Shown here piece after piece: positions 46,312 to 60,200 of a stretch of DNA of 64,000 nt (the stretch's first letter is position 1; every line of letters starts with the position of its first letter). Made by a program: the position numbers and the translations under genes. The DNA lies in NCBI GenBank assembly GCA_024449915.1, contig JAMZAV010000637.1, positions 186,001 to 250,000 of the forward strand. The letters are read 5' to 3'. Below the pieces are notes generated by a model. That model was not told the origin of the DNA, ran no database searches, and saw only the letters and a list, made by a program, of their open reading frames with translations. The DNA is from Sweltsa coloradensis. Its lineage: Eukaryota > Arthropoda > Insecta > Plecoptera > Chloroperlidae.

Positions 46312-47854
46312 CTAGACATTTAGATATAGTTGGTACAGTATGTAGATTTGATTTAGTAGAATACCCTACCGGTACCTAACCAACCTAACATCATTTTGCA
46401 GTGAAAAATGTTAAGATTTGAAAACCAAAATTATCATTCATATATGATTTAAAGAAAAAAATCATTTCAAAACCTGAGTTTTCTTCATTAAAACAGATAT
46501 TTTATATGGCATATTCTACTGGCACCCCCACTCAGAGCGGGTCGCGTATTCCACTAGTATTTCACAACTAGTAGCCAACTACCCAACTCATTCCATAAAC
46601 ACTAATGCAATGCATTCATCATTCGTCAGTAAGTAGCTATTATATTTTGGATGACAACTAGCGCATCATTTCACTGCACTTTGCACTGTGAGTAACATTT
46701 GGGCGGGGCATGACGTCACTACGTCAAGCAAGACCGTACTGAGGACAACTTGAGGGCAGTCCTTTGGAATACACCAATAGTTATGAGTGACTTATGACGG
46801 CCTGGGCCTAGTAAGCCAAAAATGCAGGCATATGAACGGGGGCACATTTATCACGGAGGAGACAAAGCAAAAATCAGTGAATCACAAGCTAAGCCACGTT
46901 ATGACCGTCTCAAAGTGACCACGTTAAAATCCGATGTAGGTATTTGAGCAAAGACATTTTTAGTCTTCTGTCACCTATCACATTTTCTGGAACTGAAAGC
47001 AGTGGCATATGATCAACAAAACCACTACATTTTAAATACAATACTAGCTAGATAAATATAATATGTATGTAGAATGATTTCCACCCAAGTGCACACATAT
47101 ACCATTTTGAACATTATGTGTGTAAAGCATTATAAAATATAATACTTAAATATGACATAAATAGATTACCACAAATTATATAGTACTTAATACCATTCAT
47201 GAGAATTCAATACATGTGATGCCAAAGTAATTGATTATATCCAATATATACAACTGTAAAATCACAATCCACACCGAGAATTTGAACTAGTACGTAAGCT
47301 AATATCTGCAGTCACCATGTACCACAACAATCACAACTTTGGGTTACAACTTACAATATATGTGCAATTCTCTACCAGCGTAACGTAGCCATCAAGGATC
47401 ACAGTCAACTATATTGGATTTAAATCGGACCAATGCCAATTACTGAACTTGTCATTCATGAAAACACGAAGAAATACTTCAATCAATTGTTGTAAAACTT
47501 CAGCCTTCAGCTTTATGTTGAATACGTAGCGGAATTTTTTATAAAAGCCAACATGAGAATGGTGGTCGAAAATCAAAAAGGATTTTTTTAAATGAAAAAA
47601 ATATAGGCAATGTAAAGGAATATTATAAATTGAATTAAGCTTGAAAATATATACAATGAAACACAAATGGTATGCATTGCTGTCAACACCGTGAATGGGA
47701 AACGAAAAATTCGTTAATCATTAATAAAGTGTGTTGTAAAAAAAAGGAGCCAATATAACTATTGGTTTAAACAGCAACAATGTTGTACATATTATTTTAG
47801 GATACAGTTTTATATAGTTTTCACCGATGATGGAACTTGGCTAGATTTTTACTT
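46312..47854. other. Downstream flank and 3' UTR of MTMR3/4
   Basis: The 3' UTR of the minus-strand gene begins left of 47855. No clear poly(A) signal was found in the next 800 bases. A GACGTCACTACGTCA patch lies at about 46710. I see no gene here. Confidence 0.4.
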
Positions 47855-48206
47855 TCAAGTAGATACAGCAGTAGCAACGGACTTGGGGCAGGAATGCCCA
47901 TCAGTTCCCGACACGCCTTTCGTCTCCTGTTTACAACTCTGCTCCCTCCCATTAGTAGAACATTTGACTGAAATGTCTATGGGATAACCATTCGTGTAAT
48001 GGTTTTCTTCCGAGAAGTGACAGGACGTTCCGTTGGTGCCGTTACTAGGGTGGCTATATCTAGAGGCCGTACCATTAAAGGGAGGCAAGTTGTGATTGAG
48101 GAGTGCGAAACAGGCGGTACAAACCCGAACTGGATCGTATAACTGCTCGTCAGGAAGTGGTACCGTGTTCTCGGAACAATCAGAGCAGAATATCTTGCCG
48201 CAACTT
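47855..48206 (-). CDS. MTMR3/MTMR4: MTMR3/4 last exon: FYVE C-terminal half and tail
   Basis: The acceptor CAATTTCAG is followed by [20 protein letters not shown] and [15 protein letters not shown], completing the FYVE finger. A 75-residue Asn/Ser/Thr-rich tail follows to TGA at 47857-47855. The tail is longer than I recall for vertebrate MTMR3/4. Confidence 0.92.
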
Positions 48207-51200
48207 CTGAAATTGAAATAAATTTTTGTATTTTAAACCAAGTTCATGCACAACCAGGGGCGGCTCGTGAGTTATTATTGTGGGGGTGCACATAATTTCG
48301 AAGTCATTCTGCGGGAAACAAAGGGGTCTGGGGCGCTGCCCAGCCGCCGGAGGCGAAATTTTTTTCAGACATTAATGGTCTGAAGTACCCGGAAAACGAC
48401 TTTAGAGTATATTTTTCGAATTTATTGGTCGGGAAAAACTCCCCTATATGTAATTGTTAATTATAGAAAACCATCCAAAAAATTATTATTATATGCTTGA
48501 TTAAAATATTACATACCCGAATAATGTCTCTCCATCTCCTCCGACACGCGCCTCAAACATCACATCGTATCGTTTTAAAAAACTGTTTATTTTTAGATCG
48601 CTAAATTACGAAGTCATATTATAGTAATTTTCACTTCACGGCACGATAATAATTTTAACACTTTTCGCTCACTTGAAAACTTTTGTTGATCTCACTTTAC
48701 CAACCCTGTCGAGAACAACTTTCACTGGCTACTGACAGTAACTGGAGAGTGGGGGTGAATGAATGGCGCGAGCACAATACCAAGGCGTTTGAATGGAAGT
48801 AACGGTTTTGACCCTTGTGCACGTGCACAAAACCCAGCTATACCAGACGTTGTATAACAAAAGACAACCTGAGGCTTGTTCTGCCGGCCTTTCCGTGTTA
48901 AAACCACGTAAAAATGTGTGCCACACTCAGAGTGTCATCCCCCAGCGGCAGCACTTACTGCAGAATGACTTTTGCCGAATATGCCTTGCTCTGGGCCAGC
49001 CAAAATATCCATACAAACAATCCAACGATTTATTGGGAATATTACGAGATTGGCTTCGAACCTTAAATTTGGAATTAGTGTGCGCAAATATTTGGGGGTG
49101 CACGTGCACCTGTGCACCTATACACGAGCCGCCCCTGTGCACAACTGTGAAAGTGTACCGAATTTACTCGGTTATAGGCTAACATCGAGTAATGGCCGCA
49201 TCCTATTTTGACCACTAAAATATTAAAGAGTAGGAAATAATACATATGACAAATAGCTCCGCATAATGGCCGCACTCAACCCTTGTAACTTGATATTTTA
49301 GAATTTGAATATACTATTATGATGTTTGATGTTTAACCTTGGTTTTATATTTCAATTTATTTTTTTTCAATTTATTTTGGACAACAACAAATAACAATAG
49401 TTACAGTTTTCAACAGTTTTCACCGTGTAGTCCATTTTAGTTGTAGGCCCTACACAAGTATTAAACTTAATGAAGTTTACAAAATAGTATATGTATAAAT
49501 ACTATACATACAGTACATCTACTAATAATACAAAATACACTACACTAACAAATAATCATCTTTCATCACATTGTCTCTCATATTAAATTAAAATTAATTA
49601 ATTAATTAAATAATAAGTAATTAAAATTAGAAGGTGACTATAGCAGGGCTGCCACTGACATTTAAAAAAAATCCTGTTGGAGGACGTTAAAAATCCGTGA
49701 AAATCCGTGAAAAGTCTAAAAACGTTAATTTCATTGATCAAACTATGAAAATGGCAAAATGTTACATGTTTATATTAGTAACCATCATAACCTAAAAGTT
49801 GCCAAGAGCCTAGGCCTATGCACAGACGAGAATAAATTACCGGTAGCCAGAAACGCCCGTGGTTGCTTTAATTAAGATTGCATAAAAATTAGGGGTGTGC
49901 GAATATTCGAAATTTTCGAAGTATTCGAGAATAATTTACTATTCGTATTCGATTCGAAACTCGAATAGTAACTATTCGAATTTCCGAAGTATTCGAATTC
50001 CCGAAGTATTCGATTTGAAATTCCCGCTAGTATGCAGGAAACTACATTACCGATCGACGCACCCTATCGTCAACTCCGCACAACGTGTTTCAGCGGTCGT
50101 ACCAACCAAACCAAGCTGTACCAACTTCGACAAACAACAGCATCTGATATCACCGTTGTCACGACGTCGTTGAACGTAAGAAATTACTCTGAAAACATGA
50201 GGCAAACCTCATCTTTCTTGCGAAAAAGTTCTAAACATGGTCTTTTCTCGGGTAAATGCTCATGTAAAAACCCGCATAGGGCTCTCGTGCTTACAGATTA
50301 CGAAGAAGAAGCGGGCCTTGAGCCCGAAACGGACATAGGCCTAGGCCTAGCCTAGCCCTACCCGCTTCAAAGTCTAGGCGTAGGCCCTAGCCTACGGCAA
50401 AAAAAGTGCGATTTGGTACTTTTTCAACCCAAAAGGGAACGAAGCCGAATGTATGCATTGCAAAAAAATTAAAAACCCCCACAGGTCAGAACAACAAACA
50501 TTGTTTTTAATTCCCTGGCTTTGCACAATGCTAGGGCCTAGGCCCCGAGCCTACCTAGGACCTAGGCTTAGGCCCCTAGCCTACCTAGACCTAGGCCCAC
50601 CTAGACCTAGGCCCTAGGCTAGCCTACTTAGGCCTAGGCCCTAGGCTAGCCTACTTAGGCCTAGGCCCTAGGCCCTAGACTAGCCTACCTAGGCCAACCT
50701 GCCTAGGCCTAGTGCTAGGGCTAGGCCTAGCCATTGAATTTCGCCGAGGCTAGCCTAGGGTAGAGCCTAGACCTAGGACCAAAGATCCTATTATTAATTA
50801 ATAATATTAATAGCCATAATAAATAAATCTTAAAAACAACTAAATGTTTATTTTTATGTGTGCGCACTGTTTTGACAACTATTCGATATTCGACTTCGAT
50901 ATTCGACTTTTTTACTGTGTACTATTCGATATTCGTATTCGAACTCAAAAATCACTATTCGCACATCCCTAATAAAAATGTAAAATAAAATGTTACTTAT
51001 TTACAGAAAATCTGTTTTAAATCTGACCTGGTTAAAAAATTCTTAGGCCTAGGGGCCCTAGCCGCCTAGGCCTAGGCCCTAGGAATGTTGCATCACAATT
51101 TTGACCTAGGCCCATGTGTTGTGTTTATTAATAACATTGCAGTCTTGCAGAACTTGTTAATAACATTTTAATCATATACTAATTCTATTTTTCACGTTTA

Positions 51201-54200
51201 TGATCACATAATCCAAACTTTATAAACAAAAACGAAAGAAAACAATTTTGTAGGCTCCAATCTCCATTGTTTGTTCTTGGCTCCTCCCACAAGCAACTGT
51301 TCTGGCAGAAGCAGTTCCTACAATGTCTAGGACACGGCTCCGCCCTTGCTCCGCCCCTTATCGAAAGTCGAATCGATTATCCTTTAATGTTTACAATCGA
51401 AATTAGCCCGCGCAGATTCAAATATACGAAAATAAGCATAGAAAACGTAATTAACGAAATATCCGTAAATAAGACTAAAAATCCGTTTATCCGTTTTGCA
51501 CCCTAAATATCCGTAAAAACGGATAAAATCCGTTAAAACAGCAGCCCTGGACTATAGGTTTGTTCGTTTGCTGACCTAGTGTTAACACTAAAAAAGTCAG
51601 TGTCTACACTTTACACTGGCTTCTAGGCTAGTGTTACGAGTGTCAGTTTTAACACTGAAGCGAACGAACGGAACAAAATGGCTCTTTTCACAAAAGTGTG
51701 TGCGAACGAACAAACCTTATGACGCTGCTATGATGGTACTATAGACCTGCAACTAGGAAGCACCTTACCTGCAATGGTGCTTGCGTCGTCCGATCCAGAA
51801 CACAGTGTCGCAACCCATACAGTGACTGACGGCGTGATCGGGCACCCATAAGGTCGGGCCAGTGTCTTCGATGGCCTCCCACGACACGTCGGATGGTAGA
51901 GACTCACCGGCTGACGCCTGCTCGCTGTATACGGACTCGGGCAGAGATCCCTGGCAACCACAACACAAACAATATAACACAAGGCTCTACAAGGATGATC
52001 ATAAGGTTGGGCGTGTGTGTCAGACTGCTATCCAGGACAAGTTAGATGGCAGGGATTCAAATCAACGATCACTAAATAAAATAAATTAGGCATAAATATA
52101 AAATACAAAATGTTATACCATACCGTCATACGTCATGCAGACTACAGTTTATTATGAATGCAATACAAAATTCTGAGGTGTATTTTAAATCCAGTTCACA
52201 CATTGAATGTAGCACCAAATAAATATTTCAACCATAGAAACAAAAACCACAACATGTGTCACATACCGCATCATCAAGTCTCTCGTTATTGTTATGGCTG
52301 CAATTATGGCAGACCTGCTGTAAGAGCGCCATCCGCGTAGAGTGGAGGTCACGCTGTAGCGCTTCTTCTTTTATCTGGTGGCAACAGAGAAACACCAACG
52401 TTAGGTTAGGTTGCAGTAGACCCAGACCTGCTGCATGAGCACCATCACTTATTATTAGTACAGTGATAACTGATAACGTTGTTCAGGTATGTCAAGCTTG
52501 GTAATGGTCTCATTTCAGCATCAAGATAGATTTGTTAAGCATTTAGGTGAAGCTTCAGCAGAAATAAATAATGTCATACCCTGTGTTCTTTGATAATTTG
52601 ATGTAATCTTGTCTGTACATCATTTTGAATGGGTGCTAGGCCATCAATTTCATCCAGTCTTTTGGAAATGTTCTTGTTATGGTATCTGCATATGGGGGTT
52701 CGCTCTTCATTGGGAGTTGGGTACCCCGAACTAGGTGTTCGAGAGTACAATGGGGGTGTTGAATACCGGGATGTTTTACCTAAAAAAACAATTATTGACA
52801 TACAAGAAACATAAAACTATTTCAAATTTGCACTAAAAAACTACTTTTCTGATGTATCCTGATAGTAATACTACTAACTAAAACTTTTTTAATTTCTGAA
52901 TTGTAGTAAATAATAACAATTACACCTACGGGAGTGTTTCCCGACTAAACAAATCGAGAAATTAATTAACAACAACTTAAAAACTTAAAACAATAAATAA
53001 ATACTATAGGCAGGGCCGTATTACCCAATAGGCAGCCAAGAGACTGAGGGCGCCTGCGCCCCCCTCTAGGCGTGATGTAAGCTTATATTAAAAAATATAT
53101 ATGAATTAATGACTGGGAGATTGCAAGATTGATTAATTCAAAACATGCATAAAGCTGACTTTGCACTCATTTGCAGTTTGTTCTGCCGCCCACGACTGCC
53201 ACAAAAATTGTGTTAGAAAGTATGCTGAAAAAGTTACTTCGTTAGCATCGCCTAGACTTAGGGCTTACAGGGCAATGTCAGTGTCACAGGTATTCTAAAC
53301 CGAACTCATCAAGTGAGGCTGTGGTGATCATCATACATGATTTTATTGATTTGGGCAGAACTCCCACAAGAAATGATTTCACGAAGCCGTCTACTTCAAA
53401 CTCAAACTGTCACAACGCCGTTGAAAAAACTGTAAGTGAACAGCATGACATTTTTGTTTTTAATAAAGATCCAGCGACGTGGGTAATCAGTGATTCACTA
53501 ATAGATTACATTGCTAAACACGGCATTGTTCAAAACATTGACGGAGATTTAACAGGTTCACTTCGTCTTTACTCTGACAAAAATCGATATTTTAGGAAAA
53601 ACTTTTTACATCGGGAGAATGTCAATGGTGAAGTTGTGTACCGCCACTGGGTGACATACTCACCCTCCCAAGGTTCAGTGTTTTGCACTCATTGTAAGCT
53701 TTTTGGTGGAAAGTCACAATTTTCAAACGGATATACTGATTGGAAAAATGCTGGCAATAGGTTTCGAGAACATGAAACGTCCAAAGAACACAGAACAAAT
53801 GTCCTATCATTTATAGCTAGAACCAAAACAATGCAAAGAATTGATACTAAATTAATAGAGCAGTTGTCAACTGAAATAAAATATTGGCGAGATATATTGA
53901 GTCGTATTGTTGCCGTAGTTAAGTTCTTAGCATCACGAGGGCTAGCGTTTCGTATAGTGATAAGGAAAAAGTAGAATCGGCTGGAAATGGCAATTACCTA
54001 GGGTGGGTCTCTAGAACTCGTTGCGGTTTCTCAAGACGTAAAGCGCGTAAGCGCATGCAATACAAACGATTCGGCGACTTCGAGTCCATGTGTGTGAGCA
54101 ATATAAAATAACACTACTAAACGTAAACTATAGAATAACATTTACATACGTAGTACCTATTATAAATTGCATAATATTTAAATGTAGGACTAGGCCCTAG

Positions 54201-57200
54201 CAAGCCTAAAAAAACATTATTTGCGAAAATAGGAAATATTGCATTGTGCACACAATCAACATAACGATAATTTGGATTCCATAGTTGCGTGGGGGGGGGG
54301 GGGGGGGGGCGCGACTAAAAATTTGTGCCTATGTTCTCATTATTAGTTAAAACGGCCCTGACTATAGGCCTACATATTTTGTAATTATGGTACAGTACAC
54401 CACCCATAATACTACCGTGAGTAGTACCAGGATACCCACAATGTGGGTGGTGTCGAGTATTATAAGAAAAAGTAAACTTTTTTATTTCCCTGTTAAACAT
54501 GCCTAGATGTTTCCTGCTTTCTAGGTTAAATACAGTAGGGCCCCTCTAATTCGGGCCCCGGTAATTCGGATTTCTGGATAATTCGGGCCGGGCCGAAAAA
54601 AAAATAACTTAAAAAATTAAACTAAAGGTTCTTAACCGCTGCGCCGTGCGTAGTAAGGAGCGAGTAGATCGCCGCAGGCCACCCACCAGCTGACTGAGAG
54701 CTGGCTAGTGGGCCACTCAAGGGAGGCTGGCCAGACGGTGATGGGATATTAGTTAAGTCATCGAGATTTTCAAGTGAATCTACTTGAAACATGTTTTTAT
54801 ACCTCATAATAAATAATGCTTGAACTCGGAGCGTGTAAAGATAACGAGTCCCGTCGTCGATGTTGTCACTTCGATGGAGCAACTTGACTGAAGTCCCATG
54901 CAGCGTGCTACGTGAATCGAAACGAGGTTGGCAGGAGGTGCGCGCTCATTGGCTAGGCGCTGGCAGGGAGGGCGGGGATCGTAGCGGAGAAGTGGGTGGA
55001 GCGTTCCGTTGAACTGCAGAAATGTGTAGTGCAGACCGCGGCGGGACATTTAACATCGCTCAAACATGATTTAGAATCGTTGCTATCACATTCATGGTGA
55101 TAAAACCACTTTAAATGCTTAATTCGGGTTTTTCGTTATTTCGGGCAATACCCGGACACAATTAGTCCGAATTAGCGGGGCTCTACTGTACCTAAGCGGA
55201 TCTAGGCCAAGAATGGGCAAATACTTGAGTGCCTAATTCAAACTCGAACTTACATAGTTTTGAAAATCGAACTTTGAACTTCACAAAAATTTCAAACTCA
55301 ACCCAACCGAAGTCGTACTCGGAACGAACTTAAAGGGATATCAATTATGATAGGTAAAAATAGTGATAAGTCTGGACCGGCCCCTCCACCACTGACAACC
55401 ACTTTTTGACATGTCAGATAAAAGGTGACTACACACCACTACATTTAAAAAAAAATTACAAACTTTTTTTAAGTTCGATTTCGAACGTTCGCACATCCCT
55501 AACAAATACTCGATTTACTGTAAGAAATTCCATACACTAGTACTTAAAGGGGTATTTAACCGCTAAACTCAAAAAATATATTTCATTCAGGCTAACTAGT
55601 AATGAATTTAGCAATTAACAGAAAAATTATTGGGGCCACCATGACCTCCCCAAAAATTGTCAAACATGACATTTTTCGAGCTAGGTCCCATCGGCAAAAA
55701 TCTCCCATAAGAAATAACATGGGGACGATCTTTATGCCCCGTGACCTTGGAGGATTTTGATCCAAAAAATATTGGCCATTATTGACGTACTCGACAGCCT
55801 TTCTGTAAATCTCTATATTTTGTTTTTCAATTAGTTTAAAAAAGGGCCAAAAGGCTATTTTAGTTTAGATTTGGAAAAGGGGTGACAGGTTGGGAAAGAA
55901 AGGGAAAACAAAAGCCCAGCCTGAAGGGCTGGGGGCGAAAAAAACTTTCCCCTGCTGATGACATGTAGTAATTTAAAGTTTTTACCTTAATCCACGAGCG
56001 TTTCGCCCTTTTGGGACCAGAAGGACGAAAACCGTCGTGGTTTAAGGTAAACAATTTTAAATTAGCTACAGTTGTATCAGCAGGTGAAAAATTTTGTCCC
56101 CCCCAGCCCTTAGGGGGCTTTAGTTCTCTATGCTTTCCCAACCTGTCAACCCTTCCCAAAATCTAAAACTATATTTTGTTTTGTAATTTGGGAAAGTAGT
56201 GGGTCAAAATATGCTGATTCCCAGATGGGGTGTTTTGGAATGCATTTTTTTTGCGTTTTTGGGGTTATTTCGGACAGTTTAAAGACCGATGTATAAAGGG
56301 GCATTTTAGATTTGGTACTACTATGCTCTAGTATCTATGTGGAAAAAAAAGAAGCAGGTTAAAGCCGATTAGGAAATTTTTCCAAAACCCCAATTTTGCC
56401 AATTTTTGGACCCCCCCAAAAAAAGAAAAATTCGTGTTTAAATCACAGTTTCAAAATATAATTTTTTAAAAAAGGCATTAAGGTTTTTATTGTGTATGAT
56501 CACGTGGTAAAAAATAATTTTTTGGGGGTTTTAGCCCCTTTTTCGTTTGGATTGGTTTGACTCCGTTCAAAATTAAAGTGTTGTTTACGTACCCCGTAAT
56601 CAATAACCGTTTTCCTGACACTGTTAAACACAGTTTAATCACACTACAGGAACAGTTACAGCAAATACCATGTTGAAGAGTACAGTACAGTACAATCTAT
56701 CATACTATTGCAACTTTACAACAAACATTAAAAGATGAGCAGTTTGTAGTAGGGCTATTAATTCACTCACCACTTGTTGAGCTGCTTGCACTGCCGTCCT
56801 TATCAGCCAAGAACTTTCGACTACTTGCGCAGACTCTGCAGTCATCTCCTCCAGGCAACGAACCAGGAAGACCAAAACCGTTCTGCATCTGGCTTGGTGT
56901 AGATGATCCATATACATAATCGTGAGTATACCCGTTCATATTGGCAAGGACACTAGCAGACTTTGTTGTACCATTGACTAAATTTGATGCTGGTATAAAT
57001 ACTTCTTTCACACTATCATTTATAATTGGATCAGAAAAACTGTTACTCTTCATAATTCCTGCCATACCCGATACAAGTGTATCAGTCGAACTTTCAATCG
57101 ACTGTGTGGCTAATACTTTAACATCATTAACGATGTTGTTATAACTATTAATGGTTGCATCAGAACGTGATTCTGTGGTTTCCGATTCTTCATTATCGGA

Positions 57201-60200
57201 ATCCTCACGGTGCTGAAGTAAAACACCGTCTTTATATAAATAGGGGGAGGAGACGCTGGGTTCGGCTTCTTCTGGTTCTACGTCGAGCCCATTTTCTTCA
57301 AGGGTTGTGACTTTGTCGGGGGTTCCTATGTCAGAGGTTACTATGTCAGAGGTAACAATGTCGGGGGTTCCTACATCAGAGGTTACTTTGTCGGGGGTTC
57401 CTACGTCAGAGGTTACTTTGTCGGAGGTGACTTCTGCAACCTCCTCGGTCGGCCCGTTGAGAGCGGGGATGTTGGGATCGCTGGACCGGCGCTGAGGGTC
57501 AATGTGTTCTTCTTCCAGGGCTGCCACAATGTCGCCGTACGACCTCGTCTTGGTCAGCGTGAACACGGGCTCGGCCGGAGCGGGAGGCGCTTGTACCGAC
57601 GTCTCGCCGGCGCCCAGATACACTTCACACCACACCACTAAGTCACGGACCTTATAGCTCGGCCAGAGGACCCTATCCTTGGCCGTGAACAGATGGTTAC
57701 GAAAAACATCCGCCTTGAGGAAATTCCAAACGGAAAAAGTGCGCTCGTTTATTCGGCAACTCTGCCGTTCGTAGAGAGAGTTGCCGAGGAAAGTACCGAA
57801 GAGATTGGAGTAGATATGCTGGGCGAGCTTTACGAGGTACGGTTGCGAGAACTCGAACGCGCACGGGAACTGCAGCAACACCTGATGGACGCAGTCGAGC
57901 CACTGAAGGAAGACCGGACATCGCTCGTTGGGATCGTCTGGGCCGACCGTGTGGCCGCAGCGGTCGGCGAACTTGTGCCCGAAGTCTAGCCACTCGCGCT
58001 CGACGAGAACGCGGAACCCGTTGAGTGTGCGGTAGTAGGGGTCGAGCAGCAGCTGGGCCATCGCAACGATCTGCGGGGTGCGGTCCCAGCCGTCAGAGCA
58101 GTGCACGAGCACCGGCCGTCCTTCCTCCTCCACGGTAGACACCGCGATCACTGCTGCGCGGAGCAGACCTGACATGTGTTGCAACCAACGAGTGTTCTCC
58201 AGTAGACTGAACCAGCTGGAATCACAACAAACAATAGGTAACCTTTTAGACTGGGGACAATATTTTCAATTGTTTTTATTATCAGTAGATCCCTGATGTA
58301 AAATTCCCTTGGCTATCAGTTTCAGCTTTATAAAGAACAAATTTACTTATCCCAAATAATTTAGTCTTTAGCCCTAAGTCTTGCCCTATCATTAATTGGC
58401 ATTTGGATTGCTAATAGCCACTTACACAATTTAAAACTGCAAAAATCATCTAACGCCCAGAAATTACCATAGCAGTGGCAAAAAACTAATGCACTGTGCA
58501 TTACAATTTTTTAAACACAAAAATCGGGTACGTATGTGTTTTTTTTTTTACTATTATTGGCTATGTTCCCAAATAACCAATGCTACTCAAAATTGTGGAT
58601 AGGCCTACCCAGTACCCACTAAGGAAGATTTATAATGGAGGCAAAATTTAGATCAAGTTCCAGACATTCTAAGGACTGTATGTACCGAGTTTCCCAAATC
58701 CCGCTACCACTGTTTACCAAGTGTTCTGTTTGTGGCGTAGGCTGGTGGTGGAAGGAGAGATTATGGTTGCATCCGTGGCATCCCAGAGCTCATTCAATTT
58801 ATATTCTAAAAATTTTATTCATTTCAACAACTACACGAGAAAGATATGAATTCTTGTGGTTGTGGAGTATTATTTGGATTTATTAGGTAACCTGGGTAGG
58901 CCTACCCTATGAGAACATCTGTACTACCCCACATCATTCTGTACTAGGGATGCACATTATTCACAACATAAGAAATCAATCCAAAGATGTAAATCTGTGA
59001 TAATGGCAATGAAATGGTAACTAACAATTAATCATTAGTGAAAAGAAAGTAAAAAAAAGTGAAAATAAAAAGTAAATAACGTATTGGCCCGAATAAAGTA
59101 CGGGGTTTTTATCCGAAAAAAATTCCTCCAAAATCGCACTCGTATTATAAGCGCGGACTAGACATTTCCAATGCTATTTCAACACGTTTGAATATCCCGA
59201 ACCCTACAACGAGTTCCAACGATGGCCGACAGAGCGCGCCACGCGTACGCTCACTAGCGCCCTCTATGGCAAACGCGTTTCCTCCAATCGCAACGCTCGG
59301 TGATGGTGAGTTTGACCTTCAGAGATGCTAGCAAAGATGGAAGAAACTGAAACATCAAAAGTGTCAAACCACGCCAACTACGAGTTTAAAAGACGTAAAA
59401 AAGTGTTCAAATGAAATATTCTCCACATTCTTTCTTCAGGATAGTTGATCGGAAATCAGTGACATAGTCGCAAGAAAACCAATAAAGGATGTTTATTTTC
59501 GACGCCGTGTAAAAATTCACGTCTCCCTGTCCTCGCATCCAAGTCCTGTTATTGTTTATCGTAATAAATTACGTGGTAAGCGTTATCATACAAAAGAAGA
59601 ATCAGTGAAAAAAATGAAGTTTCGGAATTGGATAATAAAATTCGCAAATAGCAAGCAGCCTTGGCCTACTTTAATACACGTGTAGGGCCTAGGCTGTAGA
59701 CTTGCGAGGGCCTAGGCTAGGGCTAGAGGCTAGGCCTAGGCCCCTAGTCGATGTGATGTTTGGGCTAGGCCTAGGCTTAAGCTCTAGGCCCACACTTTTG
59801 CTTGGGTCTAGGCCTAGGCCTCGGAAAAATACTCACCAAACTAAGGTATAATATCAACTAAAATACATTTTAAAACTTTTATTTTTATTTTGCCAGCTTC
59901 ATTACTTTTGTATTTTTTTTCTCGTTTTCTCTTCTCAAAATCACTACCCGTATTATATGCGAGACCGTACTATATTCGGGTCAATACGGTAATAGGAAAG
60001 CGTAACAACTTTATTCCAAGGGAACAGGACTCACTTTGGCTGGTCAGCTGCAGTTGAACAGAGCTGTCGGACGGCGTGGAAACTTTTGCGTATTGAGTGG
60101 ATGTTGGCAAGGTTCATGAACTGAATGTCGCAGCTTGGATAGTATTCGGGACACTCGCATCCACCGCCTCTAGCCCTATTTGCCACCGCAGTTGTGTACG

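Noticed and set aside
46700..46730. CRE-like GACGTCA sites as a regulatory cluster
   Set aside because: Single short palindromic words, also present inside MITEs (1735, 24670), are expected by chance and have no gene context.
48793..49182. 129-codon ORF overlapping the hAT element at 48255-49137
   Set aside because: It crosses the transposon terminus and the target duplication and has no domain.
50032..50355. 107-codon ORF inside the hAT element at 49890-50971
   Set aside because: It has no transposase or other motif, and its end is made of the TAGGCCTA array.
57693..57993. Open frames of about 98 codons on both strands within the MTMR3/4 catalytic exon
   Set aside because: They are shadows of the long catalytic exon reading frame.
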